A DNA stretch of 64,000 nucleotides, from NCBI GenBank assembly GCA_025055255.1, contig JANWYI010000015.1, positions 4,996 through 68,995 of the forward strand. Reading direction: 5' to 3'. Below, one piece after another: positions 15,029 to 23,696 of this stretch. Position 1 is the stretch's first letter. Each line of letters begins with the position of its first letter. A program made the translations under genes and the position numbers. Under the pieces are notes generated by a model. That model was given only the letters and a program-made list of their open reading frames with translations. It was not told the DNA's origin and searched no databases. This DNA comes from Anaerolineae bacterium. Its GTDB lineage: Bacteria > Chloroflexota > Anaerolineae > Aggregatilineales > UBA2796.

Positions 15029-16333
15029 CTAACGACGTTTGACGCGCATGAAAACGCCCGGTCGCGGCTCCAGCGTGACCGCCATATGCATGTGTACGTC
15101 GCGCTTAAGCAGCGTGAACGTGAAACGCTGCGCAAGGCGTGCGAGGATCACCTTTGCCTCGACTTGTGCGAAGGCGGCGCCGATGCAATTGCGCGCGCCG
15201 CCGCCGAACGGCAAGAAGCTGTACGGCACGGGCTTTTTCAAGAAGCGGTCAGGATAGAACTCAGCGGGATTTTCCCAGTATTCCGCCATGCGATGCGTGA
15301 CGTAAATTGAGTAAGTGACGCGCTCACCTTTGCGGATCAGGTAGCCGTCATGCGTCAAGTCCTGTGCGGCAATACGCGAGCCGAGATGTGCTGGCGGATA
15401 CAGACGCAACGTCTCATCAATGAAGCGGTCAAGGTATTTCAGCTGTGCCAGCTGCTCCATTGTCGGCGGCGAATCGCCAAGCACGGCGTCCACTTCATCG
15501 CGGATGCGCGTTGCCGCCTCAGGATGCGCGCCGAGCAGGTACATCGCCCATGCCAGCAAGCCTGTGCTGGTGTCATGACCAGCGATGATCATGGTCAGCA
15601 TTTGGTCGCGCACCATGTCATCGTCCACACCTTCCGCGCTCACCAAAATGCCGAGCAAGTCCTTTGGTTGTGTGCCTGTTTGCGCTAAGTGCTGACGCCG
15701 CAGATGGATGACTTGATGCAAGTAGTCGTCAATGCGCCGCAGCGCGCGCCGATAGTTTGGACGCGGCACATCTGCCCAGAAAATCCAGATGCCGGGCGAA
15801 ATGTAGCGTAGCATGTGCAAAATTGCTGACCAATAGCGCTCAATATGCGGCATGAAGTCCACACTGAAGAGCGTTTCCATGACGATTAGCAGCGCGATCT
15901 TGCGCATTTCAGTCAGCATGTCATAGGTCTGCTCAGGTTGCCACTGCTCGGCGATGCGGTCTGTGGCGCGCCACATGGACTGGACGTAGCCGGTCAGTGC
16001 GTTGCGATGCAGAGCTGGATTCATCAGCCGACGCATCGAGTCGTGTACCTCGCCATCAGCGACCAGCAAGCCATCGCGCAGCAGCCGTGCAATTGGATCC
16101 TTCGGCGCTTTCCATAGAAATGACTCGCGTGCCTCGACTAGCAGCCAGCGCGCCCACTCAGCGCCTGCAGTCATGATCGGCTTGAAACTGGGCAGATTGG
16201 CTCGAAAAACTTTGCCCAACTCGCCGTGAAAAACTTCCAGCGCTGGCAACGGACTGCGCGTTTGTACAATTGTCCGCAAGGCTTTAAGTGCCAGTTTGCC
16301 GCTCGGCGTTGGAATCTTGGCGTAAGCACTCAT
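15029..16333 (-). CDS. Cytochrome P450
   Basis: A 434-residue soluble P450. The I-helix reads AGHDTSTGLLAWA, the K-helix ExxR is ETLRLYPPAH, a PERF-like segment is FYPDRFL, and the haem-thiolate loop is FGGGARNCIGAAFA with the axial Cys. AGHDTST and the Gly-rich haem loop resemble the CYP102/CYP110/CYP4-like group that oxidises fatty acyl or terpenoid chains; the substrate cannot be read here. ATG 16333 lies 4 bp after the nucleotidyltransferase stop; longer starts would overlap that gene. No ferredoxin or reductase gene is nearby. Confidence 0.92.
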   Translation of the reverse strand: MSAYAKIPTPSGKLALKALRTIVQTRSPLPALEVFHGELGKVFRANLPSFKPIMTAGAEWARWLLVEARESFLWKAPKDPIARLLRDGLLVADGEVHDSMRRLMNPALHRNALTGYVQSMWRATDRIAEQWQPEQTYDMLTEMRKIALLIVMETLFSVDFMPHIERYWSAILHMLRYISPGIWIFWADVPRPNYRRALRRIDDYLHQVIHLRRQHLAQTGTQPKDLLGILVSAEGVDDDMVRDQMLTMIIAGHDTSTGLLAWAMYLLGAHPEAATRIRDEVDAVLGDSPPTMEQLAQLKYLDRFIDETLRLYPPAHLGSRIAAQDLTHDGYLIRKGERVTYSIYVTHRMAEYWENPAEFYPDRFLKKPVPYSFLPFGGGARNCIGAAFAQVEAKVILARLAQRFTFTLLKRDVHMHMAVTLEPRPGVFMRVKRR

Positions 16334-16337
16334 TGTG

Positions 16338-17048
16338 CTATTCTTCATCAACCCATGTTGCGGCATCTTCATTTGCCTTATGATAATCCTCGAAGCGACC
16401 AATGTCCATCCAATACTCTTTGATTGGGTAGCTGCAGACGCGCATACCTGCGTCCATTGCCGCTTGGATCAGCTGTGTGGCGTCGTAGCGTCCGCTTTGT
16501 GGCATAAGCGCAAGTGCTTCAGGACTGATTGCGTAAATGCCGGCGTTGATATTCACGCTGAGCGTCGGCTTTTCGCGCAGCGCGACCACGACGTCCGACT
16601 CGCTCTCAACGACGCCGTACGGAATTGGCACGTCATACGTCTTGACGCCGACCGTGATTGCAGCGCGCTGTGCCACATGAAAGGCGTAAAAGGCGCGAAA
16701 GTCTAGCCGTGTGACCAAGTCGCCGTTCATCATCAAGAATGGCGCGTGCAGCTGACTGCGCAGCAAATTCAGCGCGCCAGCTGTGCCAAGCGGCTCGGAT
16801 TCGCGCACATAGTGCAGCCGAACGCCTAGATGTGCGCCGTCTTTGAAATACGTCTCGATCAGCTCTGCTTTGTAGCCAAGCGCAAGGTAGATTTCGTCTA
16901 TGGCATACTTGTGCAAGCGTGCCAAGAGCAGCTCAAGGATTGGACGTTCACCAATTGGAAACATTGGCTTGGGAATCACATAGCTCCACGGTCGTAGCCG
17001 CGTGCCAAGTCCGCCGCACATTAGGACTGCTTGCACTGAGCTGCTCAT
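16338..17048 (-). CDS. NDP-sugar nucleotidyltransferase (mannose-1-phosphate guanylyltransferase/RmlA-like)
   Basis: A 236-residue protein with the activation motif GGLGTRLRPWSYVIPKPMFP near residues 12-31, MNGDLV (metal-binding Asp) near residue 107 and a conserved VGVKTYDVPIPYGVV stretch. It would couple a sugar-1-phosphate to an NTP. The usual left-handed beta-helix C-terminal domain is absent, as in short RmlA/MurU-like forms. Its start overlaps the epimerase stop by 4 nt, so the two probably act in the same sugar-nucleotide pathway. Confidence 0.9.
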   Translation of the reverse strand: MSSSVQAVLMCGGLGTRLRPWSYVIPKPMFPIGERPILELLLARLHKYAIDEIYLALGYKAELIETYFKDGAHLGVRLHYVRESEPLGTAGALNLLRSQLHAPFLMMNGDLVTRLDFRAFYAFHVAQRAAITVGVKTYDVPIPYGVVESESDVVVALREKPTLSVNINAGIYAISPEALALMPQSGRYDATQLIQAAMDAGMRVCSYPIKEYWMDIGRFEDYHKANEDAATWVDEE

Positions 17049-18043
17049 ACTTGGTACTGATCAGGCTGGAAACGCTCTAGGTGCGCCTGAATCCAAGCGA
17101 TAGTTCGCGTTAAGCCGTCTTCCAGCGAGATTTCAGGCTGCCAATTTAAAACGTTGCGCGCTTGGCTGTTGTTGGACTGCAAGCGCAGCACTTCGCTTTT
17201 CTCTGGGCGCAGGCGTTCACTGGTGTTCGCTTGCACGGTTACAGGACGACCGATCAAGCTGATGATCATCTCGGCGATCTCGCCAATCGTGTGCGACTCG
17301 CCTGTGCCGAGGTTGAAAACCTGCCCGATTGCCGCCTCCGTTCCGAAAGCAGCGCGCATTAAGCCACGTGCCGTGTCAACCGCATGCGTATAGTCGCGGT
17401 AAGTGTGGATTGCGCCTAGTTGCACCACGTCGCGCGTCAGTGCCTGCGCGATGATCGTTGGAATCACGGCGCGCGCGCTTTGCCTTTCGCCGTAGGTGTT
17501 AAACGGACGCACGACAACAATTGGCGTGCCATAGGTGCGCTGAAAGCTCAGACTAATCGCCTCAGCGGCAATCTTGCTGGCTGCATACGGCGACTGCGCC
17601 TGTAGCGGGTGGCGCTCGTCAATCGGCACGTATTGCGCCGTGCCGTAGACCTCGCTCGTGCTGACGATCACGCCGCGCTGCGTGCCATGTTGACGCATGG
17701 CTTGTAGCACGTTCAGCGTGCCATTGATGTTTACAGCGAGCGTCTCTTCAGGATGCTGATAGGAATACGGAATCGAGATGATAGCGCCTAGGTGAAAAAT
17801 GACGGCACAGCCAGCAGCAGCCTTGCTGACAGCTTCAGCGTCGCGCAGGTCAGCAGAATACAGCTCGACATGATCGAGTACATCAGCAGGCAGGTCGGCA
17901 AGATTGCCGCGTTTGTCAGCCGCAGACGTATAGCGCGTCATAGCGCGCACAGCGTAACCAGCACGCACAAGTTGCTCGGTCAGATGACTGCCAATGAAGC
18001 CTGCAGCGCCTGTGACAAGGACTTTGGTGTTGAAAGTGTTCAT
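17045..18043 (-). CDS. NAD-dependent sugar-nucleotide epimerase/dehydratase
   Basis: A 332-residue extended short-chain dehydrogenase. TGAAGFIGSHL is the Rossmann NAD motif, STSEVYGTAQYVPIDE and YAASKIAAE (catalytic YxxxK) follow, then RPFNTYGERQS. The C-terminal half matches GDP-mannose 4,6-dehydratase and UDP-glucuronate decarboxylase-like enzymes, but the exact substrate is open. ATG 18043 is preferred because it sits just inside the Rossmann strand and 8 nt after a TACAAT box, which would make the mRNA leaderless. Confidence 0.9.
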   Translation of the reverse strand: MNTFNTKVLVTGAAGFIGSHLTEQLVRAGYAVRAMTRYTSAADKRGNLADLPADVLDHVELYSADLRDAEAVSKAAAGCAVIFHLGAIISIPYSYQHPEETLAVNINGTLNVLQAMRQHGTQRGVIVSTSEVYGTAQYVPIDERHPLQAQSPYAASKIAAEAISLSFQRTYGTPIVVVRPFNTYGERQSARAVIPTIIAQALTRDVVQLGAIHTYRDYTHAVDTARGLMRAAFGTEAAIGQVFNLGTGESHTIGEIAEMIISLIGRPVTVQANTSERLRPEKSEVLRLQSNNSQARNVLNWQPEISLEDGLTRTIAWIQAHLERFQPDQYQV

Positions 18044-18051
18044 GTCGGCAA

Positions 18052-18057
18052 ATTGTA
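18052..18057 (-). promoter_or_regulatory. Putative -10 box placing the epimerase start at the transcript 5' end
   Basis: TACAAT on the minus strand (18057-18052) is followed by 8 nt and then the ATG at 18043. There is no ribosome site between them. The -35 region is weak. Confidence 0.4.
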
Positions 18058-18099
18058 GCGCCATGTGCCAGAGCGTGCTAGGCACAGGCGCTCAAGTGC

Positions 18100-19155
18100 C
18101 TAGCCGATGATGTCTAGTGGGATGAAGTCGCTGCTCTGCAGCTGGATCACGCTGACACGCGCAGCGACGTCGCGCGCGAGACGGCGGAAAGCCTGTGCGG
18201 TCGCTGACTCAGGCGCGCCAATCACAATCGGACGCCCAAGATCGCCGCCTTTGCGCACTTCAGCGTCCAGCGGAATGCGCCCTAGGAACGGCACGTTGCG
18301 CTGTTGAGCGAGCTGTTCGCCGCCGCCTTCGCCGAAGAGATCGCCCGTCATGTTCTCCACGATACCAATGATCGGCACATTCAGCTGCTCAAACATACTG
18401 ATTGAGCGCAGCGCGTCGCCAACTGCCACTGGCTGCGGCTGTGAGACGATCACAGCGCCTGTCAATGGCACGGCTTGGGCAAGGCTCAGCGGCGCGTCAC
18501 CAGTGCCGGGCGGCAAGTCTACGATCATGTAGTCAATGTTGTTTCCCCAGTCCACGTCGTTAAAAAATTGGCGGATAGCGCTGTTGAGCATTGGTCCGCG
18601 CCAGACCATTGCCTTGTCAGGATCGATCAGGAAGCCCATGCTGATCGTTTTGACGCCAAAGACCTCGAACGGCACGATTTTGCCGTTCTGCACAAGCGGA
18701 CGCCCTGCGGTCAAGCCGAGCATGATTGGCACGTTCGGTGTCAAGATGTCAGCGTCCATCAAGCCGACGCGCGCGCCTTCCTTTGCTAGTGAAACGGCTA
18801 GGTTGACTGCAATTGTTGTCTTGCCAACGCCGCCTTTGCCGCTACCGACGGCGACCACGTTGCGAATCGGCATGCTGATGCGTCCGTGAACGCGCTTGTC
18901 AGATGGCACCTCAGCGTCCCACTTGACCTGAATGGCGCGGATGCCCTCTACTTTTAACACGGCTGCCTCAGCCGCTTTGTAGATTACGTCTTTCAGCGGA
19001 CAGGCAGGTGTGGTCAACATGATAGTGAAGTGTGCTACGCCATCTTCAATGCGCAGGTCGCGCACCATATTCAGTGTCACAATGTCTTTGTGTAGCTCAG
19101 GCTCAATCACGGTACTCAGCGCTCTCATTACAGCGCTGTGCAACTGTTGGCTCAT
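18100..19155 (-). CDS. mrp: Mrp/ApbC family Fe-S carrier P-loop ATPase
   Basis: A 351-residue protein with an N-terminal MIP18/DUF59 domain (residues 1-85, [16 protein letters not shown] and TTPACPLKD), then a ParA/NUBPL ATPase with the deviant Walker [18 protein letters not shown] near residues 106-122 and DLPPGTGD (Walker B region). Mrp proteins bind and transfer iron-sulfur clusters. The C-terminal CxxC of many Mrp proteins is absent (the tail reads [16 protein letters not shown]). AAGGAG lies 7 nt before the ATG, and a TATAAT at 19195-19190 is a plausible -10. Confidence 0.93.
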   Translation of the reverse strand: MSQQLHSAVMRALSTVIEPELHKDIVTLNMVRDLRIEDGVAHFTIMLTTPACPLKDVIYKAAEAAVLKVEGIRAIQVKWDAEVPSDKRVHGRISMPIRNVVAVGSGKGGVGKTTIAVNLAVSLAKEGARVGLMDADILTPNVPIMLGLTAGRPLVQNGKIVPFEVFGVKTISMGFLIDPDKAMVWRGPMLNSAIRQFFNDVDWGNNIDYMIVDLPPGTGDAPLSLAQAVPLTGAVIVSQPQPVAVGDALRSISMFEQLNVPIIGIVENMTGDLFGEGGGEQLAQQRNVPFLGRIPLDAEVRKGGDLGRPIVIGAPESATAQAFRRLARDVAARVSVIQLQSSDFIPLDIIG

Positions 19156-19189
19156 GGGAAGCTCCTTTTTAGAGATACCAATTGTAGAA

Positions 19190-19195
19190 ATTATA
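19190..19195 (-). promoter_or_regulatory. Putative mrp -10 box
   Basis: Consensus TATAAT on the minus strand, 34 bp before the mrp ATG and inside the 63-bp gap after atpC. No strong -35 is seen. Confidence 0.45.
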
Positions 19196-19218
19196 GCGCA
19201 AAGGGAACTTAAGCAGCA

Positions 19219-19740
19219 TTAATCCCTTTCGGCAAACAGCCTATCAGGCAGATCAGGCACAAAAGGCGGTTGAGGCGCAAAAGTAGCGATCTTAGGCAGT
19301 CTACCGTCTACTGGTGGCGGCGCTGTGTGAAGACGCGGCAATCCTAGCTGCCGAACGCGCCGTGCCAAGCGCTCGCGCAGCATGGCGCGCCGTAAGGCAT
19401 TGCGCGTCTCAGGCGAGGGCGCGCTCTGGAAATCGGCTTCAGCGGCAAGGCGCGCCAGATGGCAGGCTTCAAGGTCAAGGTCGTGGGCAAACTCAGCTGA
19501 GTCAGCGAGAAGTATGACCTGATCGCGGCAAATGTGGACAACGCCGCCGTAGACAGCAATGCTCTCTTCCGCCTCAGCCTTGCGCACGCGCAGCTCACCT
19601 ATGCCGATGAGCGCGATGAGCGCTGCGTGCCCAGTGAACACGCCAATTTGCCCTTGCACAGTCGGCACAAGGGCGCTCTCAGCAGCAGGTTCGTGGAAAA
19701 GATGGCGTTCAGGCGTGACTAGGTCGACTCGAATTGGCAT
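19219..19740 (-). CDS. atpC: F-type ATP synthase epsilon subunit, stand-alone, with C-terminal extension
   Basis: A 173-residue protein. The N-terminal beta-sandwich is typical (MPIRVDLVTPERHLFHEPA, GQIGVFTGHAALIALIGIGEL and AVYGGVVHICRDQVILLADSA). The two C-terminal helices run to about residue 135. Usual epsilon subunits end near residue 130-140; here a Pro-rich tail of about 38 residues follows (near 136-173). Epsilon couples and inhibits rotation of the F1 motor. No other atp gene is in the window, although atpC is normally next to atpD. Confidence 0.85.
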   Translation of the reverse strand: MPIRVDLVTPERHLFHEPAAESALVPTVQGQIGVFTGHAALIALIGIGELRVRKAEAEESIAVYGGVVHICRDQVILLADSAEFAHDLDLEACHLARLAAEADFQSAPSPETRNALRRAMLRERLARRVRQLGLPRLHTAPPPVDGRLPKIATFAPQPPFVPDLPDRLFAERD

Positions 19741-19780
19741 GATTAGCGGCTCTCATGCGCAGCGGTAGCCTGCCTCGCTG

Positions 19781-19809
19781 ATTGGATATCAAGTTGAGTG
19801 CTCTGTCAA
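19781..19809 (-). promoter_or_regulatory. Putative atpC promoter with an element shared with 36898-36926
   Basis: TTGACA (19809-19804) is 17 bp from TCCAAT (19786-19781) on the minus strand. The spacer end and -10 together read TTGATATCCAAT, nearly identical to ATGATATCCAAT at the plus-strand site near 36915, which has the same 17-bp spacing from TTGACA. Confidence 0.5.
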
Positions 19810-19952
19810 GCCAATCTTCAGACTGAGGATCTCTAGATGTACAGCGCTGCATGTGCAAGCAAGCGAGCTACAGGCGCAATGGCTCGAACAGCGTAGGCAA
19901 TTCGTGTCGTAATCGTAGTGGCGCATCAGCGCCCTGCTCATGCAAAGCGTGG

Positions 19953-19958
19953 TACAAT
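19953..19958 (+). promoter_or_regulatory. Putative extended -10 for the Pro/Thr-rich lipoprotein gene
   Basis: TACAAT preceded by TGG (extended -10), 49 bp before the ATG at 20007. No clear -35. The rest of 19810-19950 holds nothing else I can support. Confidence 0.45.
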
Positions 19959-20006
19959 CCGCTGCGCTTGACGATACCTCATCTTAGCGCTGAGCGGAGA
20001 CCTGTT

Positions 20007-20723
20007 ATGAAGAAAAACTATCCCAGCAGATTGCTGATCTTGACGCTTGTCTTGCTCACCCTTATCGGCTGCGGCTTGCCGCCAATGCAGCTGGTCGTGA
20101 TCATCTCGCCGACGCCCGATCCAAATACCATCATCATCACGGTCACGCCGCCGCTACCGATTGCTAATGTCACCGAAACACCAACACCTGTTCCAACGGA
20201 GCCGACAGCGGTCGCACAGCCAGTTGAGTCACCTCTGCCAAGCCTGACACCAACACTTAGTGCCTTTCCGACTGAGACTCGTGCGCAGCTGTTCATCGCG
20301 CAGCAAGACTTTCAGAATGGTTACATGTTCTGGATCAGCACGCGCCGAGTGATCTGGGTGCTGATCAATACGCCCGGCAATCCAAACACAGGTGAATGGC
20401 GCATCTACCCTGATACATTCGTAGACGGCGAGCCTGAGTTCGATCCTAACTTGATGCCGCCTAGCGAGAATCTGTTTCAGCCGCGTCGCGGCTTCGGCAA
20501 GCTATGGCGGACAACGCCCGGCTTACGTGAGGCGCTTGGCTGGGCAACCACGCCTGAGTTTGCCCTAAACACGCCCTACGTTTACCAGCCAGGCGGCTTC
20601 ATTGACGCGAATGGCAACTGGGTGCCCGGTCCAGGCAAACATTTTATCACCACGCTAGGACGCCAAACCTTCGCCTTAATTGAGAGCGCTGAAGGCTTCG
20701 GGCGCTGGGAACGCGTTGGCTAG
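20007..20723 (+). CDS. Lipoprotein with Pro/Thr linker
   Basis: A 238-residue lipoprotein. MKKNYPSRLLILTLVLLTL followed by IGCG gives a lipobox with lipidated Cys near residue 22. A low-complexity Pro/Thr/Val linker (about 30-95) leads to a C-terminal domain of about 140 residues (QLFIAQQDFQNGYMFWI, then RRVIWVL and a GRQTFALIE end) that recurs in Chloroflexi secreted proteins but has no function I can name. GGAGA lies 8 nt before the ATG. The stop overlaps the convergent lipoprotein gene by 4 nt (CTAG). Confidence 0.8.
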   Translation: MKKNYPSRLLILTLVLLTLIGCGLPPMQLVVIISPTPDPNTIIITVTPPLPIANVTETPTPVPTEPTAVAQPVESPLPSLTPTLSAFPTETRAQLFIAQQDFQNGYMFWISTRRVIWVLINTPGNPNTGEWRIYPDTFVDGEPEFDPNLMPPSENLFQPRRGFGKLWRTTPGLREALGWATTPEFALNTPYVYQPGGFIDANGNWVPGPGKHFITTLGRQTFALIESAEGFGRWERVG

Positions 20724-21901
20724 TTGGACGCTACAGCAGGCTGCGGACGTGGAAAGACAGCGTAGCGCAGTCCTGCTTTGCCTTGCGCACTCTGAACGAG
20801 CCATGCCAAGTGCAGCGCATTGTTTGCGCTGAGCGCTGCAGCCACATCGCTGCTCAATATCTCGTTCTCAGATGTTGCCGCCACTTGCTGTAGGCGGAAA
20901 ATGCCCTGCACAGCCAACGCACCAAAGACAATATGCTGCGCCTCTCGGCTGCCAACTAATGTCGGCGCTCCACTCAGGACGCCGTCAGCCAAAGGCAAGC
21001 TGACATGGCGCAGATTTGTTGGCAAAGCGCTCAGATTTAGCGAACGGCTGCGCAGCGGCGTGTTCAGCGGGAAAAAGAGTCCTTCTAAGCGCGCTGACTC
21101 GCTCTCGCGGCTGACGCTGACTACGTTCCACACAACGTAAACATGCTCGGCATCGGCAACAGCGCTGAACGATTCGAAGTATTCGCTATCAGCAAGGCGC
21201 AAGACGGCTAGCAGCGTTGGCGCAGGCAAGCGCGGCGCGCTTTGATCGAGCAAACCGAGATCAAAGCTCACATAGAGTAACTGCCACAGCTGACCATCGC
21301 TTGGTGCCAACCAGAGTAGATGTAGCTGGTTGCGCTGATCTAACGTCGCTGCAACTGTATGTGCTGACTCAGCTACGCGGAACTTTCCATAAGGTCGTCC
21401 AAGCCGATCTAGCTGCGCTACTGAGAGCGACTCGTCGCTGATGGTGAAAGCTAAAATGCCGCCTGAAGGTGTAGGCAAAGCTGTGTAGCGCTGTGCTGCG
21501 CCAATCTCGAACGGCGCGCGACGTAAAGTGCCGTCGGCTTCTACAGTGGCAACTTGTAAGCGCGGCACTGTGCCTGCTGAGCTCTCTAACCAGAGCAAGG
21601 CAAGACGGCGCTCTGCTAGTGGTAGTAAACGTAGCTGATTCGGCGCGCCGCTGATCGGAAAGCGCCACACTTGCGCCGTGCCGATTGGCTGCACATACAG
21701 ATCGGGCGCGCTTAGTCCACCTGACCAAGCAATCCATACGCCGTGCCGCACAGCCAGCAATCCTAGCGCACTTTGCGAGGTCACATCGTACTCAAAGCGC
21801 CGTATACCTATGTAACGATCAGTTGTTGTGCAGCTTGCCGAGAGGACGATCCACGACAAGACCAGAAAACAAGCAAAAGCTGTAAAAATGCCGTTGTTCA
21901 T
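20720..21901 (-). CDS. Lipoprotein, probable beta-propeller
   Basis: A 393-residue protein. The hydrophobic N-terminus (FTAFACFLVLSWIVLS) ends in SASC, a lipobox-like site with Cys near residue 24. The remainder consists of repeated beta-strand blocks with Trp motifs (VWIAWSGG, LALLWLESSA, LHLLWLAPSD, VYVVWNVV and LHLAWLVQS), each about 45-60 residues apart. This suggests a six- or seven-bladed propeller of the kind found in secreted BNR/sialidase-like repeats. No catalytic residues are evident; a binding role is inferred. Confidence 0.65.
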   Translation of the reverse strand: MNNGIFTAFACFLVLSWIVLSASCTTTDRYIGIRRFEYDVTSQSALGLLAVRHGVWIAWSGGLSAPDLYVQPIGTAQVWRFPISGAPNQLRLLPLAERRLALLWLESSAGTVPRLQVATVEADGTLRRAPFEIGAAQRYTALPTPSGGILAFTISDESLSVAQLDRLGRPYGKFRVAESAHTVAATLDQRNQLHLLWLAPSDGQLWQLLYVSFDLGLLDQSAPRLPAPTLLAVLRLADSEYFESFSAVADAEHVYVVWNVVSVSRESESARLEGLFFPLNTPLRSRSLNLSALPTNLRHVSLPLADGVLSGAPTLVGSREAQHIVFGALAVQGIFRLQQVAATSENEILSSDVAAALSANNALHLAWLVQSAQGKAGLRYAVFPRPQPAVASN

Positions 21902-21990
21902 TCGTTACTTTTGAGTATGATTATTGGCGTCATCAAGTGTGCCGCGCCGTGCATAGCAAATTCCTTGCTGTCTTCGAGAGACCGTCATCT

Positions 21991-22431
21991 ATGGCTGAAT
22001 TGTCCAATATAGCATCTGAACGTCGCACAATGCGCCTCAGCGAGAGTTCAGTGCCGTCACAAGCTGCTGTTCCGCCATTCCACACCAGTCGAGCTGGCTC
22101 AGGCTGGCAAGTAACCTTGCTCGTGCATGATGAACGCAGCGTGCCATTACAGTTAACTGTGAGTGAGCGCGCCATTCTTGGTCGTCCCGATGAGGTAGAC
22201 GGCTTCATGCCTGAAATTGACACGACGCCGTTTCATGGGCGCGACAAAGGTGTGTCGCGGCGGCACGCTGAATTTACGATTATAGATGAGCAGTTGCACG
22301 TACGCGATCTAGGCAGTACCAATGGCACGCGCCTGAATGGTCAGCTGCTGCAGCCGAATCGTTTCTATCGCGTGCGTGAAGGCGACTTGTTACAGTTCGG
22401 CAATTTGTACATGCTTGTCAAGCTGAGCTAG
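21991..22431 (+). CDS. FHA-domain protein
   Basis: A 146-residue protein. Residues about 1-45 are Ser-rich and likely disordered. The FHA fold follows: [12 protein letters not shown] (strand with the conserved GR), GVSRRHAEF (SRRH phosphothreonine-binding loop), [16 protein letters not shown] (STNG loop) and [12 protein letters not shown] domains read phosphothreonine marks left by Ser/Thr kinases, such as the one at 50272-53826. ATG 21991 is chosen, with GAGAG upstream. It overlaps the convergent mnmA by 14 bp. Confidence 0.88.
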   Translation: MAELSNIASERRTMRLSESSVPSQAAVPPFHTSRAGSGWQVTLLVHDERSVPLQLTVSERAILGRPDEVDGFMPEIDTTPFHGRDKGVSRRHAEFTIIDEQLHVRDLGSTNGTRLNGQLLQPNRFYRVREGDLLQFGNLYMLVKLS

Positions 22432-23518
22432 GTTTCTCGATAATGCCGCCACCTAAGCAAACTTCACCTTGGTAAAAGACGGCGCCTTGACCAGGTGTGA
22501 TGTCACGCAGTGGCACAACGAAGTCCACTTGAGCGCGCTGATCAGGCAACGGCGTGATCACTGCAGGCACGGGCTGCGCCTTATAGCGAATTTTGACCTC
22601 AGCCTGAATGGGCGAGTCAGGCGGCACGCCGCTGATCCAGTTCACGCGCGCTGCTGTCAGCTGTGTTTTGCCTAGCTCATCTTTTGTGCCGACAATTAGC
22701 GCATTGTTTGCTGTGTCCAGCTCAATAACGTAAAGCGGCTCTGTGCTGGCAATGCCGAGCCCTTTGCGCTGACCAATGGTGTAGTTTGGCAAGCCCGTGT
22801 GCTTGCCCAAAACGCGACCGTCACGCGTCCTAATCTCGCCTTCGTGGCTGATCTGCACACCTAGCATCGTTGGACTGTGTTCGCGCAGAAAGCGGCGATA
22901 GTCGCCGTCGGCAAGGAAGCACAAATCCTGACTATCGCCTTTGGACGCCACGTCTAGACCTAGCTCAGCAGCGATTTGGCGTACGCGCGTCTTATGCAGC
23001 TCGCCGACTGGAAATAGCACTCGTGAGAGCTGCGCTTGACCGAGCACGCTCAGCACATAGCTCTGATCTTTGCTCTCATCCACGCCTTTGAGCAGCTGGA
23101 AAGTGCCGTCAGACACTTGGCGCACGCGCGCGTAGTGTCCAGTGGCAAGGTAGTCAGCATCAAGCGAGAGCGCATGGTTGAGCAGCCACTCGAAGCGGAT
23201 ATGCCGATTGCACTCTAGGCACGGATTCGGCGTTACGCCGCGCGCATACTGTTCGACAAAAAATTGTACAATCTGGCGCTTGAAGACAGCCTGCGTATCC
23301 AGCACGTAGAACGGAATGCCCAGCTTGCGCGCCACTCTGCCGGCATCGGTCATTTGGTCAGGCGTGCAGCAGCGATTGTAGCCGTGAGCGCCTTCGCCGT
23401 CTTCTGCCCACAGCCGCATCATGATCCCAATTACCTCGTAGCCCGCTTCCACCATCAGCGCTGCTGCCACTGAGCTGTCCACGCCGCCGCTCATGGCGAC
23501 CACCACGCGCTTTGTCAT
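22418..23518 (-). CDS. mnmA: tRNA-specific 2-thiouridylase
   Basis: A 366-residue MnmA, which thiolates U34 of Lys, Glu and Gln tRNAs. The PP-loop [10 protein letters not shown] lies near residues 10-19. [16 protein letters not shown] contains the catalytic Cys, and DSQDLCFL carries the second redox Cys. ATGHYAR and [10 protein letters not shown] are family markers. The length is normal. The ATG lies about 20 nt after an AT-rich segment with a TAAAAT -10-like box. Confidence 0.96.
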   Translation of the reverse strand: MTKRVVVAMSGGVDSSVAAALMVEAGYEVIGIMMRLWAEDGEGAHGYNRCCTPDQMTDAGRVARKLGIPFYVLDTQAVFKRQIVQFFVEQYARGVTPNPCLECNRHIRFEWLLNHALSLDADYLATGHYARVRQVSDGTFQLLKGVDESKDQSYVLSVLGQAQLSRVLFPVGELHKTRVRQIAAELGLDVASKGDSQDLCFLADGDYRRFLREHSPTMLGVQISHEGEIRTRDGRVLGKHTGLPNYTIGQRKGLGIASTEPLYVIELDTANNALIVGTKDELGKTQLTAARVNWISGVPPDSPIQAEVKIRYKAQPVPAVITPLPDQRAQVDFVVPLRDITPGQGAVFYQGEVCLGGGIIEKPSSA

Positions 23519-23629
23519 GCTCGCTTACGCGCTCCACTCAAGATTTTTTCTAAATTTTACCATAAAAATAACTGGATGTTTAGACTGACCCGAACTTAGC
23601 GCCGACGCAGTGCCAATCTCTGCGCTAAT

Positions 23630-23668
23630 AAAAACAGTGAGCGAATGATCGCTCAAGATCACTCGCTC
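23630..23668 (-). terminator. Terminator of the glycosidase operon
   Basis: On the minus strand a 12-bp stem (arms 23657-23668 and 23639-23650, one G-T pair) with a 6-nt loop is followed within 4 nt by TTTTT (23634-23630). It lies 28 bp past the GH1 gene stop. Nothing else is seen in 23519-23696 apart from the mnmA upstream region. Confidence 0.85.
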
Positions 23669-23696
23669 TGCTCTCTGCGAAAGAGTATATGCAGAG

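Noticed and set aside
23639-23668. Repressor operator upstream of mnmA
   Set aside because: The inverted repeat is followed by a T-tract on the minus strand just after the GH1 stop, so a terminator explains it better.
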